Origin: Limiplasma sp036652695
GTDB lineage: Bacteria; Bacillota; Clostridia; Christensenellales; Aristaeellaceae
Direction of reading: 5' to 3'
Length of the DNA: 64,000 nt
NCBI GenBank assembly: GCA_036652695.1
Contig: JAVVVJ010000006.1
Coordinates: forward strand, 1-64,000
A program made the translations under genes and the position numbers. A model generated the notes under the pieces. That model was not told where the DNA came from and did not search any database. It saw only the letters and a program-made list of their open reading frames with translations. This document shows positions 16,929 to 25,502 of the stretch, in pieces (position 1 is the stretch's first letter; every line of letters begins with the position of its first letter).

Positions 16929-18253
16929 GCGAGCTTTCCTTTACGCTGCACGGACAGGTCATTCGCGGCAAGCGGCTCGGCAGCAAGTTGGGCTTCCCCA
17001 CCGCCAACATCGCCTATGCCCGGGACGACCGCAGCTGGCCGCGCGAAGGCGTTTATATTGGCGTGGCGGAGGTGGAGGGCATCAAACGGAGCTACCTTGC
17101 CATCCTCAACCAAGGCAGTCACCCCACTGCTCCGGAGGGCGTGCCCACCGTGGAAGCGCACCTGCTTGGCTACCCAAACCATGCGCTGTATGGCCAGTGC
17201 CTCACGCTTACCTACCGCGCTTTTTTGCGCCCGGAGCAAACCTTTGCCTCGCTGGAGCAGCTCAAGGAGCAGCTCAGCGAGGATCGCCGAAGCGCGTTGC
17301 TTTGGGCGCGTCTGCATGAGCCCGCCTTGCTTGCGCAATCAGACGAGCTTTCCCCCACCGAACAAGCAAGGAGCACACCCGAAGCTATGCAAAGCAAACA
17401 GCCAGTATCTCTGGATTCCCCCATGCGCATTGAAAACGTATCCTATCAATATGAGCAGGACAGCCCCCTTGCCGTGAAAGCCGTAACCCTTGATGTGGAA
17501 AAAGGGAGCTTTGTGGCGGTGCTTGGGCACAACGGCTCCGGCAAGAGCACGCTCGCCAAGCTCATGAACGCGCTCTACCTGCCCACAGAGGGGCGCGTGC
17601 TGGTATGCGGCATGGATACCGCCGCCGAGGAAGAGGTTTGGAAGCTTCGTAGGCACGCGGGCATGGTGTTTCAAAACCCCGATAACCAGATTGTCGCCAA
17701 CGTTGTGCGCGAGGATGTGGCCTTTGGGCTGGAGAACCTCGGCATTCCGCAGGAGGATATGATCCCCCGCATCGATGCGGCGCTTGCCGCCGTGCGCATG
17801 ACCGATCGCGCGACCGCTGCGCCGCACATGCTCAGCGGCGGTCAAAAACAGCGCGTTGCCGTGGCGGGCGTGCTTGCCATGCAACCCGAAGTGATGATTT
17901 TGGACGAGGCAACCGCCATGCTTGACCCCTCAGGCCGCAAGGACGTGCTTGCCACCGTGAAAAAGCTCAATCGCGAGCAGGGCATTACCGTGATCTGGAT
18001 TACGCATTTTATGGAGGAAGCCGCCCTAGCCGACCGCGTGGTGGTGCTGGATAAGGGCGCGGTGGCCATGGATGGAACGCCCGCGCAGGTGTTCAGCCGC
18101 GTCACCGCTATCAAGGCGCTTGGGCTGGATGTGCCGCCCATGGCGGAGCTTGCGCAGGAGCTGCGCGCCGCCGGCCTTGCGCTACCCGAGGGGATTTTGA
18201 CCGTCGCGGATATGGTAAAGGAGCTGAAAAACACGCTATGCCCATCCAAGTAG
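16925..18253 (+). CDS. Riboflavin kinase domain fused to ECF transporter ATPase EcfA1
   Basis: The N-terminal ~128 residues are a complete flavokinase (RFK) domain: GQVIRGKRLGSKLGFPTAN with the PTAN motif at 25-28 that binds Mg-ATP, EGVYIGVAEVEG, and GVPTVEAHLLGY with the presumed catalytic Glu at 77, then LYGQ and an FLRPEQTFASLEQLKEQL end. The FAD-synthetase half of bifunctional RibF is absent. After a ~35-residue linker comes a full EcfA1: Walker A GHNGSGKST near 200, signature LSGGQ near 302, Walker B ILDEATAMLDP. It overlaps flavodoxin upstream and ecfA2 downstream. An in-frame ATG at 17387, 13 bases after AAGGAG, could also yield free EcfA1 of 288 residues. I know of no described fusion of this kind. 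Confidence 0.88.
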   Translation: MSELSFTLHGQVIRGKRLGSKLGFPTANIAYARDDRSWPREGVYIGVAEVEGIKRSYLAILNQGSHPTAPEGVPTVEAHLLGYPNHALYGQCLTLTYRAFLRPEQTFASLEQLKEQLSEDRRSALLWARLHEPALLAQSDELSPTEQARSTPEAMQSKQPVSLDSPMRIENVSYQYEQDSPLAVKAVTLDVEKGSFVAVLGHNGSGKSTLAKLMNALYLPTEGRVLVCGMDTAAEEEVWKLRRHAGMVFQNPDNQIVANVVREDVAFGLENLGIPQEDMIPRIDAALAAVRMTDRATAAPHMLSGGQKQRVAVAGVLAMQPEVMILDEATAMLDPSGRKDVLATVKKLNREQGITVIWITHFMEEAALADRVVVLDKGAVAMDGTPAQVFSRVTAIKALGLDVPPMAELAQELRAAGLALPEGILTVADMVKELKNTLCPSK

Positions 18254-19104
18254 AACATTTGACGCATACCTATATGCCGGGCAGTCCTTTTGCGGCGGTC
18301 GCGCTCCATGACGTGAGCCTGACCATTGCGGATGGGGAGCTGATTGGCCTGCTGGGGCATACCGGCTCCGGCAAAACGACGCTCGTGCAGCATTTGAACG
18401 GCCTGATGAAACCAACGGAAGGCCGCGTGGTGGTGGATGATCTGGATATCACCCGCAAGGGCACCAGTCTTTTGGAGGTTCGCAAAAAGGTTGGGCTGGT
18501 GTTTCAGTACCCGGAATACCAGCTTTTTGAAGAAACCGTAGCGCGCGATATCGCCTTTGGCCCCAAGAACATGGGGCTTGCGCAGGCCGAAATTGATGAG
18601 CGCGTGCGCGGCGCGTGCGCACAGGTTGGGTTGGATTTCCAAGCCATTGGCGAGCGCTCGCCCTTTGAGCTAAGCGGCGGACAGATGCGGCGCGTGGCGA
18701 TCGCGGGCGTGCTCGCCATGCGACCCAAGATTCTCGTTTTGGATGAGCCGACCGCTGGGCTAGACCCCGCCGGGCGGCGCGGTATCCTCTCCATGATCCG
18801 CAACCTGCACGCTGCCGGCGGGCTTACGGTGATTATGGTCAGCCATAGTATGGACGATATCGCCAGCCTTGCCACGCGGCTGATTGTGATGAGTCAAGGA
18901 GAGCTGGTGCTCAGCGGCACACCCCGCGAGGTGTTTACACAGCAGGAGCTGCTCAAATCCATCGGGCTTGGCGTGCCACAGGCGGCGGAGCTTGCGCATG
19001 CGCTGATCGCCGAGGGCTACCCGCTGCCCGGCGACCTCTACACCCTCACCGAGGTGCGCGAGGCCATTTTGGCGCTTGCGGGAAAGGGGGCGGCCGCATG
19101 CTAA
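18238..19104 (+). CDS. ecfA2: ECF transporter ATPase EcfA2
   Basis: Second ATPase of the energy-coupling factor module that powers vitamin and metal S components. The ABC motifs are complete: Walker A LGHTGSGKTT (about residues 39-48), Q-loop VFQYPEYQLF typical of EcfA2, signature ELSGGQMRR, Walker B ILVLDEPTAGLDP, and switch His in VSHSM. Length 288 is usual. The ATG lies 16 bases inside the preceding gene, and the stop overlaps ecfT by 7 bases, so the three subunits are tightly coupled. Confidence 0.95.
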   Translation: MPIQVEHLTHTYMPGSPFAAVALHDVSLTIADGELIGLLGHTGSGKTTLVQHLNGLMKPTEGRVVVDDLDITRKGTSLLEVRKKVGLVFQYPEYQLFEETVARDIAFGPKNMGLAQAEIDERVRGACAQVGLDFQAIGERSPFELSGGQMRRVAIAGVLAMRPKILVLDEPTAGLDPAGRRGILSMIRNLHAAGGLTVIMVSHSMDDIASLATRLIVMSQGELVLSGTPREVFTQQELLKSIGLGVPQAAELAHALIAEGYPLPGDLYTLTEVREAILALAGKGAAAC

Positions 19105-19904
19105 AGGATGTCACCCTCGGCCAGTATCTGCCAGGCAACACCGTGATTCACCGCCTTGATCCGCGCATGAAAATCATTTTGACCATCCTCTATATTTCCA
19201 TTATCTTCTGCGTGACCAGCCCGGTGTGGTATTTGCTCCCGCTTGCCTATGTGATGTTGGCTGCGCGGCTGGCCGGGCTTTCGGGCGGGCAGCTTCTCAA
19301 ATCCATCAAGCCATTGCGCTTTTTGCTGATCCTGACCTTCATATTGAACCTGTTTTTTTCCTCCGGTGTCACGGTGTGGCTACAGTGGGGCTTCCTCAAA
19401 ATCACGCAGGAGGGTCTGTTTACAGCCATCCATTTCAGCATGCGGCTGATCTTTTTGGTGGTGGGCACGTCGTTGCTCACGCTAACCACCTCGCCCATCG
19501 CGCTGAGCGACGGCATTGAAATGCTGCTCAAGCCGCTCAAGGTAGTGCATTTCCCATCGCATGAGCTTGCCATGATGATGACCATCGCGCTGCGGTTCAT
19601 CCCCACGCTGATTGAGGAGGCGGACAAGATCATGAAGGCGCAGATGGCGCGCGGCGCGGATTTTGAAAGCGGCAACCTCTTCAAGCGCGCAAAGGCCATG
19701 ATTCCCCTGCTTGTGCCGCTGTTTGTGAGCGCGTTCCGCCGCGCGGGCGACCTTGCCATGGCCATGGAGGCGCGCTGCTACCACGGCGGTGAGGGGCGCA
19801 CGCGGCTTCGCGTGCTGCGCTTTACGCCAGCCGACGGCTACGCGCTGGCGCTGAGCACGGCAGTGCTGCTCGCCACCATTTTCGCCGGGAAGTGGCTTCC
19901 ATGA
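19098..19904 (+). CDS. ecfT: ECF transporter transmembrane subunit EcfT
   Basis: Membrane scaffold linking the two ATPases to exchangeable S components. Opening GQYLPGNTVIHRLDPRMK is the family start, followed by hydrophobic segments at about residues 24-60, 70-92, 108-130 and one at the C-terminus. The two cytoplasmic Arg motifs are seen as MARGADFESG (near 178) and MEARCYHGG (near 222), which contact the ATPases. Length 268 is typical. No S component is encoded next to it, as expected for a shared group II module. Confidence 0.93.
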   Translation: MLKDVTLGQYLPGNTVIHRLDPRMKIILTILYISIIFCVTSPVWYLLPLAYVMLAARLAGLSGGQLLKSIKPLRFLLILTFILNLFFSSGVTVWLQWGFLKITQEGLFTAIHFSMRLIFLVVGTSLLTLTTSPIALSDGIEMLLKPLKVVHFPSHELAMMMTIALRFIPTLIEEADKIMKAQMARGADFESGNLFKRAKAMIPLLVPLFVSAFRRAGDLAMAMEARCYHGGEGRTRLRVLRFTPADGYALALSTAVLLATIFAGKWLP

Positions 19905-20683
19905 CCCAACCGCCTATTCAAAAGCCGGAGGCGGCGCCCGGCATGCGCCGCGTGTTGCTCACCTTGAGCTATGAGGGTACCGCCTACGCGGGTTGGCAGC
20001 GCCAGCAAAACGCCCTTGCCATTCAGCAATGCTTGGAGGACGCGCTTTACAAGCTAACGGGGGAATGCATATCCGTGATGGGTGCGAGCCGCACAGATGC
20101 GGGCGTGCATGCGCTGGGTCAGTGCGCGCACTTTGATACCCGCTGCCATATTCCTGCCAATAAGCTTCCCTTTGCGCTCAACACTTGCCTGCCGCGCGAT
20201 ATTCGCGTGCTTGAAAGTGCGGATGTCTCCCCTTGTTTTCACGCTCGTTTTGATGCAAAGGGCAAGCGCTACACCTACCGCATTCATAACGCGCCGCACG
20301 CGAGCGCGCTCTACCGCAACTTGTGCGCGCATGTGCCGCAGAGGCTGGATGTGCCCAAAATGCGCAAATGCCTGCCCTGCCTGCTTGGCACGCACGATTT
20401 TGCTGCCTTTCAGGCGGCGGGCGGCACAGCAAAAACCACCGTGCGCACACTGGAATCCATCACGCTTGTCCAGCAAGAAAGCGAGCTATGCCTCACCATC
20501 AGCGGCAACGCATTTTTGTACAATATGGTGCGTATCATCGCGGGTACGATGCTTGATATTGGCATGGGGCGTATCCCATCGGACGCGTTTGAGCACGCGC
20601 TCGCAACCGGTGACCGCCTTACGCTGGGCATCACCGCACCCGCATGCGGGCTGGAGCTTACAGAAGTACGCTACACCCGGTAA
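19901..20683 (+). CDS. truA: tRNA pseudouridine(38-40) synthase TruA
   Basis: Modifies uridines 38-40 in the tRNA anticodon arm. The catalytic motif GASRTDAGVHALGQ (about residues 54-67) holds the nucleophilic Asp; LSYEGTAYAGWQRQ and NAFLYNMVRIIAGTML are further TruA blocks. The ATG at 19901 overlaps the ecfT stop (ATGA) and is favoured over an in-frame GTG at 19892. ECF genes followed by truA is a common order in Bacillota. Length about 260 is normal. Confidence 0.95.
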   Translation: MTQPPIQKPEAAPGMRRVLLTLSYEGTAYAGWQRQQNALAIQQCLEDALYKLTGECISVMGASRTDAGVHALGQCAHFDTRCHIPANKLPFALNTCLPRDIRVLESADVSPCFHARFDAKGKRYTYRIHNAPHASALYRNLCAHVPQRLDVPKMRKCLPCLLGTHDFAAFQAAGGTAKTTVRTLESITLVQQESELCLTISGNAFLYNMVRIIAGTMLDIGMGRIPSDAFEHALATGDRLTLGITAPACGLELTEVRYTR

Positions 20684-20800
20684 GCAAAGATTTTCCAGCA
20701 TCAATAAAGGTTTTTGACCCAGATGGAGCGAATCTGTTGATTGGATAACCACGCCGTCATTTCGCAATCTGGTAAAATCCGAAGAAAGCGAGTGATCCCC

Positions 20801-21682
20801 ATGGCCCACTATGTACTAAGCTGCTGCTCTACCGCCGACCTGAGCATCGAGCATTTTAAGCAACGGGATATCCACTATATTTGTTTTCATTACATGCTTA
20901 ATGGAAAACAATATGCGGATGATCTGGGAAAAAGCATGCCCTTTGCCGACTTTTATCAAGCCATGTCCAACGGTGCTGAAACGCGCACCTCGCAGGTCAA
21001 CGCCGATGAATTTGTCGCGTATTTCACGCCGTTTTTGCAGCAAGGGCTCGATATCCTGCATGTCTGCCTATCCTCCGGCATTTCTGGCGTAAGCAATTCC
21101 GCCTGCATTGCGCGGGACGAGCTGCTGGCAAAATACCCAGACCGCAAGATTTATATTGTGGATTCGCTTGGCGCATCCTCCGGCTATGGTCTGCTGATGG
21201 ATCATCTTGCCGACCTGCGCGATGGCGGCATGGCGCTAGACGCGCTGCACCAGTGGGCAGAGCAGAACAAGCTTCGGCTGCACCACTGGTTTTTCTCCAC
21301 CGATCTCACCTTTTATGTAAAGGGCGGTCGCATTTCCAAGGCTGCCGGTTGGTTTGGCACAATGCTTAAAATTTGCCCCCTGCTCAACATGGACAGCCAG
21401 GGGCGGCTGATCCCCCGCGCGAAGCTCCGCGGCAAGAACAAGGCGATGCACGAAATCGTAAAGATGATGGAGCAGCACGCACAGGACGGCCTCCAATACA
21501 GCGGCAAATGTTACATCTCCAACTCCGCCTGCCAAGAGGATGCCACGATTGTTGCCAAGCTTGTGGAGGAGCGTTTTCCAAAGCTTACTGGTCATGTGGA
21601 AATTTTTAGCGTTGGCACCACCATCGGCAGCCACACGGGGCCGGGCACTGTCGCGCTGTTCTTTTGGGGAGATATGCGATAA
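20801..21682 (+). CDS. DegV family fatty-acid-binding protein
   Basis: DegV/FakB proteins bind a fatty acid and present it to the kinase FakA. Features visible: an N-terminal SCCSTADLS segment in place of the usual DS.ADL, ETRTSQVN (about residues 60-67), LSSGISGVSNSACIARDEL (about 90-108), and TDLTFYVKGGRISKAAGWFGT (about 167-187) where the conserved lipid-pocket GGRIS motif lies. Length 293 is slightly longer than average. The ATG at 20801 has a weak AAAGCGAG site. It is separated from truA by 117 bases in which I see no clear promoter. Confidence 0.87.
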   Translation: MAHYVLSCCSTADLSIEHFKQRDIHYICFHYMLNGKQYADDLGKSMPFADFYQAMSNGAETRTSQVNADEFVAYFTPFLQQGLDILHVCLSSGISGVSNSACIARDELLAKYPDRKIYIVDSLGASSGYGLLMDHLADLRDGGMALDALHQWAEQNKLRLHHWFFSTDLTFYVKGGRISKAAGWFGTMLKICPLLNMDSQGRLIPRAKLRGKNKAMHEIVKMMEQHAQDGLQYSGKCYISNSACQEDATIVAKLVEERFPKLTGHVEIFSVGTTIGSHTGPGTVALFFWGDMR

Positions 21683-21715
21683 GCCGATCGAGCCTTCTCC
21701 CTCCCCCCTATTCTC

Positions 21716-21747
21716 AAAAAAAGGACGATTCTCGAATCGTCCTTTTT
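21716..21747. terminator. Bidirectional terminator between degV and gntR
   Basis: Perfect 8-bp stem (21723-21730 with 21735-21742), loop CTCG, an A run before and a T run after, so it can work in both directions between the convergent genes. Confidence 0.75.
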
Positions 21748-21775
21748 CATTGCTCTTTTTGAACGCACAACCGGA

Positions 21776-21823
21776 TCAAAAAGCGCCGGGTTTGGGCAAA
21801 ACAGCCTCTTCAACCCGGCGCTT
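21776..21823 (-). terminator. Terminator of the uxuA-uxuB-gntR operon
   Basis: A 12-bp perfect inverted repeat (21781-21792 and 21812-21823) with a 19-base loop; on the minus strand it ends in CGCTTTTTG. It lies 15 bases after the gntR stop. Confidence 0.6.
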
Positions 21824-21838
21824 CCCGCGCTTGCTTTA

Positions 21839-22513
21839 TTACCCAAAATATCGCGGATATTTCCCGCGAAGCTCCTGCTCGTCCACGCGATAGCGGTTTA
21901 AATGCTTCGTCATCAGGCGCTGTGCCTCCCCCGCATCGCGTGCGGCAATGGCGTTGAGAATCGCGCGGTGATCCGCCACAATTTTCAGCTCCTTCACCGC
22001 ATAGAGCGATAAGCTGCGCACACGATCAAAGTGGATGGTAAAGCCGTTGATCAATTCATGAAGCTGCCACTTGCCAGCGATTTTGAATAGCGCTCCATGA
22101 AAATCGTCATCCAGCTTCATCAGCGGATCAAGCTGATGGTTTTCCAAGTGATATTCCTGCAACCTCACATTCTGTGAAAGCGCCTCGAGCTGCACAGCAT
22201 CGGCGGTCTGACACACAAGCTCCGCAACGGCGCGCTCCAACACCTCTCGCAAAAAACGAGCTTCCTCCACCAGCGCATAATCGATTAATGTCACACGGCT
22301 GCCGCGCTGGGGCAGGATCTCCACAATCTTTGCCTTGCTCAGCTCTAGGAGCGCCTCTCGCACCGGTGTGCGGGAAAGCGCCAGCTGCGCTGCAAGCTCG
22401 TTTTCGCTCACCATGCTGCCGGGGGCTAGGGCGGTGCTCACAATGTTTTCCTTCAGCACGCGCAGCGCGTATTCCCGGTTGCTTTCCCGAGGGTGGCGCG
22501 GCAAAACCTCCAC
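21839..22513 (-). CDS. GntR-family regulator, FadR/UxuR subgroup
   Basis: A 224-residue regulator with an N-terminal winged helix (ENELAAQLALSRTPVREALLELSKAKIV, about residues 38-65) and a C-terminal FCD ligand domain whose metal-binding residues appear in DDDFHGALF, DHRAIL and MTKHLNRY. As last gene of the uxuA-uxuB operon it most likely senses a hexuronate pathway intermediate and controls its own operon, with the palindrome at 25314-25331 as probable site. Start is GTG at 22513, with a G-rich ribosome site 8 bases upstream. Confidence 0.87.
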   Translation of the reverse strand: MEVLPRHPRESNREYALRVLKENIVSTALAPGSMVSENELAAQLALSRTPVREALLELSKAKIVEILPQRGSRVTLIDYALVEEARFLREVLERAVAELVCQTADAVQLEALSQNVRLQEYHLENHQLDPLMKLDDDFHGALFKIAGKWQLHELINGFTIHFDRVRSLSLYAVKELKIVADHRAILNAIAARDAGEAQRLMTKHLNRYRVDEQELRGKYPRYFG

Positions 22514-22529
22514 AGGCTATTCCCCCCCC

Positions 22530-24140
22530 TTAACAGTACTTGATCAGCGTTGCGCGCACCGCACCGGGCGCGGCAATCAGCTCGCAAAACATGCCCTCAA
22601 TTTTGTGACCAAGCCCAGCCTTATATAGATCCACGCCAAAGAGCACGGGGTTTTGCAATATGGGACGCAGGCAATCGCCGCAAGAGGCCGGGTCGCCAAG
22701 GCGCACGCCGTGAAAGGCCGCTTGCAGCTCCGCAAGCATCGGATCGGGGCTTACGGTCATTTCCGCGCCGGTATCGTCCACGCCAAGCAAATAACGAAGC
22801 CAGCCAGCGATGGCGAGCGGTATGTACGTGAGCGCGTCCACATGCAGCGTATCGCTCGCCAGATAAGCCTTGATGGTTTCTCCAAAGCGTACGGAAATCT
22901 TCTGGCTGGTATCGGTCGCGATGCGCTGCGGCACGTCTGGAATGAACGGGTTGGGCAAACGGCAGTCAATCACCTCATGGATAAAATCCAGCGGACGGAT
23001 GATGCCGGGGTTTACCACCACGGGCATGCCCTCGTCATAACCAATATGCTCCACCAGCCGCTTGAGCTGGGGATCGCGCATCTCCGATGCAATGCTTGGA
23101 TAGCCAAGCAGGCAGCCATAGACCGCCAGCGCTGTGTGCAGGGGATTTAAGCAGGTGGTCACCTTCATCCGCTCCGTGTTGTTGACAGTGGCGCGATCGG
23201 TCATATATACGCCCGCTTTTTCCAGCGCCGGGCGTCCGTTGGGAAAACGATCCTCCACCACAAGGTACTGCGGCAGCTCGGCATTCACAAAGGCCGCAAT
23301 ATAGGTTTTGTGAGCGGTAAGCACAGGCTCCATACCCTCGATTCCGTCCTGCGCAAGGCTTTGAGCCACCTGCAAATCGGGGCGCGGGGTAATTTTATCA
23401 ATCATCGTCCACGGAAAGGAGCAACGGTTCTCATCGCTCACATAGGCAAGAAAAGCCTCTTCGGCAAAGCCGTTCTCCACCCAGCCGCGCGCGATGGCCA
23501 GCACGCTTGCGCGCAATTTTTCGCCATTGTGACTGCAATTATCCATGCTAACCAGCGCAAGCGGCGCGGCGTTTGCGCGGTAACGCCTAAGCAGGAGCGC
23601 CGCAACCACGCTCATGGCATGGCGCGCCTTTTGCGGCCCTTGGGCTAAATCCGCCTCTACCACGGGCAGCAGCCCGCCCTGTAGGTTGGTGAGCGGATAG
23701 CCTTTTTCTGTAATGGTGAAGCTGACCATTTGCAGCGATGGGTTTTCAAAAGCCTCCACAAGCTGTTCAAACGCCGCTGGCTCGGCAGTGTTGGCGCGCA
23801 CGCCCTTTGCGATGCTCGCCACCACCGCGCGATCAGTGCCGCCATCGGGCCGCAGGCTTACAAGCAGCGTCATGCTATCGTGCGGCTCGTACATTTGATT
23901 GATGATATCAAAATCAAAGGTATCTGCGGCGATGATGCCGCTCGTTTCCAGCCCTTGGTTCAACAGCGATTGCTGTAGGCTGGCGATAAAGCCGCGAAAG
24001 ATGTTGCCCGCGCCAAAATGCACCCAGCGCGGCGCCTTTGCCGTTGCGGCGCACATGGTTTGCCAATCAAAGCTGGGCAGCGTAACGCCCACCCGCTCCC
24101 ACGCGGCGCGGTTCTGAATTCCCTCATTGTTAAGCTTCAT
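22530..24140 (-). CDS. uxuB: D-fructuronate reductase (mannitol dehydrogenase family)
   Basis: Reduces fructuronate to mannonate with NADH, the step before UxuA. The NAD-binding start is VHFGAGNIFRGF (about residues 40-51) and the catalytic block ERMKVTTCLNPLHTAL (near 325) has the family's KxxxxNxxH pattern with catalytic Lys. Length about 536 fits long-chain polyol dehydrogenases. ATG at 24140 has GGGGGAG at proper spacing; an ATG two codons earlier is too near. Adjacency to uxuA separates it from mannitol or altronate enzymes of the same family. Confidence 0.88.
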   Translation of the reverse strand: MKLNNEGIQNRAAWERVGVTLPSFDWQTMCAATAKAPRWVHFGAGNIFRGFIASLQQSLLNQGLETSGIIAADTFDFDIINQMYEPHDSMTLLVSLRPDGGTDRAVVASIAKGVRANTAEPAAFEQLVEAFENPSLQMVSFTITEKGYPLTNLQGGLLPVVEADLAQGPQKARHAMSVVAALLLRRYRANAAPLALVSMDNCSHNGEKLRASVLAIARGWVENGFAEEAFLAYVSDENRCSFPWTMIDKITPRPDLQVAQSLAQDGIEGMEPVLTAHKTYIAAFVNAELPQYLVVEDRFPNGRPALEKAGVYMTDRATVNNTERMKVTTCLNPLHTALAVYGCLLGYPSIASEMRDPQLKRLVEHIGYDEGMPVVVNPGIIRPLDFIHEVIDCRLPNPFIPDVPQRIATDTSQKISVRFGETIKAYLASDTLHVDALTYIPLAIAGWLRYLLGVDDTGAEMTVSPDPMLAELQAAFHGVRLGDPASCGDCLRPILQNPVLFGVDLYKAGLGHKIEGMFCELIAAPGAVRATLIKYC

Positions 24141-24158
24141 GCGCATGCGCTCCCCCTT

Positions 24159-25238
24159 TTATGATTTGGATAGCTTGCAGATGGCTTCCCATAGGCCGTT
24201 CAAGTACGTCGCTCCCAGCGCGCGGTCATAGAGGCCATAGCCGGGGCGACCCACCTCATCCCAGATCATGCGGCCATGATCAGGGCGAATATAGACATCC
24301 GGGCAGGTATCATAAACCGCCTTCATGATCGCGAACATATCCAGATCCCCTTCGGAGGACAGGTGGCTCGCCTCGCGGAAGTGATGCGTGCCAAGGTGCT
24401 TGACGTTGCGCACATGCATGCACGCAATGCGGTTTTGCTCCCCAAAATGACGAATTGCGGCGGGCACGTCGTTGTGCGGATCGGAGCCAAGGGAGCCGGT
24501 GCAAAGGCACAGGGCGTTGCTAGGCGAATCGTGCAGGGCAAGCATTCGGTCAAAATCCGCCTGACTATGTGCAATGCGCGGCAGGCCAAAGATCGGCCAC
24601 GCGGGATCATCCGGGTGGCAGGCCATCGTTATGCCGCACTCCTCGCAGGTGGGAATGATGCCGTCCAAAAAATACTTATGGTTTGCGCGAAGCTGATCAT
24701 CGGTCATGCCTTCATAGCGCTTGAGCGTTTTTTGCAGCTCTGCGAGGCGCTCCGGCTCCCAGCCGGGCAAGGAAAACCCGTTGCAGCTTTCAGCGGTCTT
24801 GCGCACAATATCCATGGGTCCCATCGTGCCAAGATCCTTCTCGTCAAAATAGAGGCTATTGGAGCCATCCTCCGGAATGACGCGCGCCAAATCGGTGCGA
24901 AGCCAATCAAAAACAGGCATAAAATTATACACAATCACCTTGACGCCATGCTTTGCAAGGTTGCATATGGTGATGCGGTAATTTTCGATATAGCGCTCGC
25001 GCGTTGCAAGACCCATCTTGATATCCTCGTGTACGTTGACGCTCTCAATCACTTCGCAGGCAAGCCCCGCCGCGTGTACCTGCTCCACATAGCGCTGAAT
25101 CTCCCGCTCCGTCCACACCTCGCCTGCGGCCTTATCATCCAAAAGGCCCATCAAGCCGCTCATGCCGGGGATTTGTTTAATTTGGCGCAGCGTTACAGAA
25201 TCGCTGTTTTCGCCGAACCAGCGAAAGGTCATTTTCAT
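24159..25238 (-). CDS. uxuA: Mannonate dehydratase
   Basis: Dehydrates D-mannonate to 2-keto-3-deoxygluconate. The protein starts MKMTFRWFG, typical for UxuA, and carries metal-ligand motifs MACHPDDP, LCLCTGSLG, MHVRNVK and IRPDHGRMIWDE. Length 359 is normal. The ATG at 25238 is preceded by AAGGAGGAAG; the frame extends upstream to 25388, but that includes the promoter. First gene of the hexuronate operon with uxuB and the GntR regulator. uxaC and the KDG kinase and aldolase are not in the window. Confidence 0.95.
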   Translation of the reverse strand: MKMTFRWFGENSDSVTLRQIKQIPGMSGLMGLLDDKAAGEVWTEREIQRYVEQVHAAGLACEVIESVNVHEDIKMGLATRERYIENYRITICNLAKHGVKVIVYNFMPVFDWLRTDLARVIPEDGSNSLYFDEKDLGTMGPMDIVRKTAESCNGFSLPGWEPERLAELQKTLKRYEGMTDDQLRANHKYFLDGIIPTCEECGITMACHPDDPAWPIFGLPRIAHSQADFDRMLALHDSPSNALCLCTGSLGSDPHNDVPAAIRHFGEQNRIACMHVRNVKHLGTHHFREASHLSSEGDLDMFAIMKAVYDTCPDVYIRPDHGRMIWDEVGRPGYGLYDRALGATYLNGLWEAICKLSKS

Positions 25239-25291
25239 TGAAGCTTCCTCCTTAAGGGTCGTTGCTGGTTTTGAGTTCCATGGATGAGGAG

Positions 25292-25320
25292 AGTATAGCA
25301 CGCGTGGCTGGCATTGTCCA
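25292..25320 (-). promoter_or_regulatory. Promoter of uxuA-uxuB-gntR
   Basis: Minus-strand TGGACA (25320-25315), 17-base spacer, TATACT (25297-25292), 54 bases before the uxuA start codon. Confidence 0.65.
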
Positions 25321-25331
25321 CTAGTATACAA
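25314..25331. promoter_or_regulatory. Operator-like palindrome over the uxuA -35 box
   Basis: TTGTCCACTAGTATACAA is symmetric at 14 of 18 positions (TTGT..ACTAGT..ACAA) and covers the -35 hexamer. FadR-subgroup GntR proteins bind short palindromes of this size, so the regulator at the end of the operon is the natural candidate. Confidence 0.6.
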
Positions 25332-25442
25332 GATAAGCGTTCTCTTTTTTTGGCGTTGAAAGGGTAGCGATTCCATTGATGAGCGCATTTCATGTGGTGA
25401 AATTGAAATTTCCGTTGTATAATCTTCTTTTCTAAATATTAG

Positions 25443-25470
25443 TTGACTTTTTGTGTTCTGATTATATAAT
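25443..25470 (+). promoter_or_regulatory. Promoter of the ribbon-helix-helix-like gene
   Basis: TTGACT (25443-25448), 16-base spacer, TATAAT (25465-25470), in an AT-rich stretch 32 bases before the start codon. Confidence 0.68.
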
Positions 25471-25502
25471 ATATGCGATTACAACTGCAAGGAGGTACGT
25501 CC

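Noticed and set aside
24276..25241. Long open frame opposite uxuA
   Set aside because: uxuA is strongly supported by conserved motifs; the opposite frame lacks a ribosome site and any known motif.
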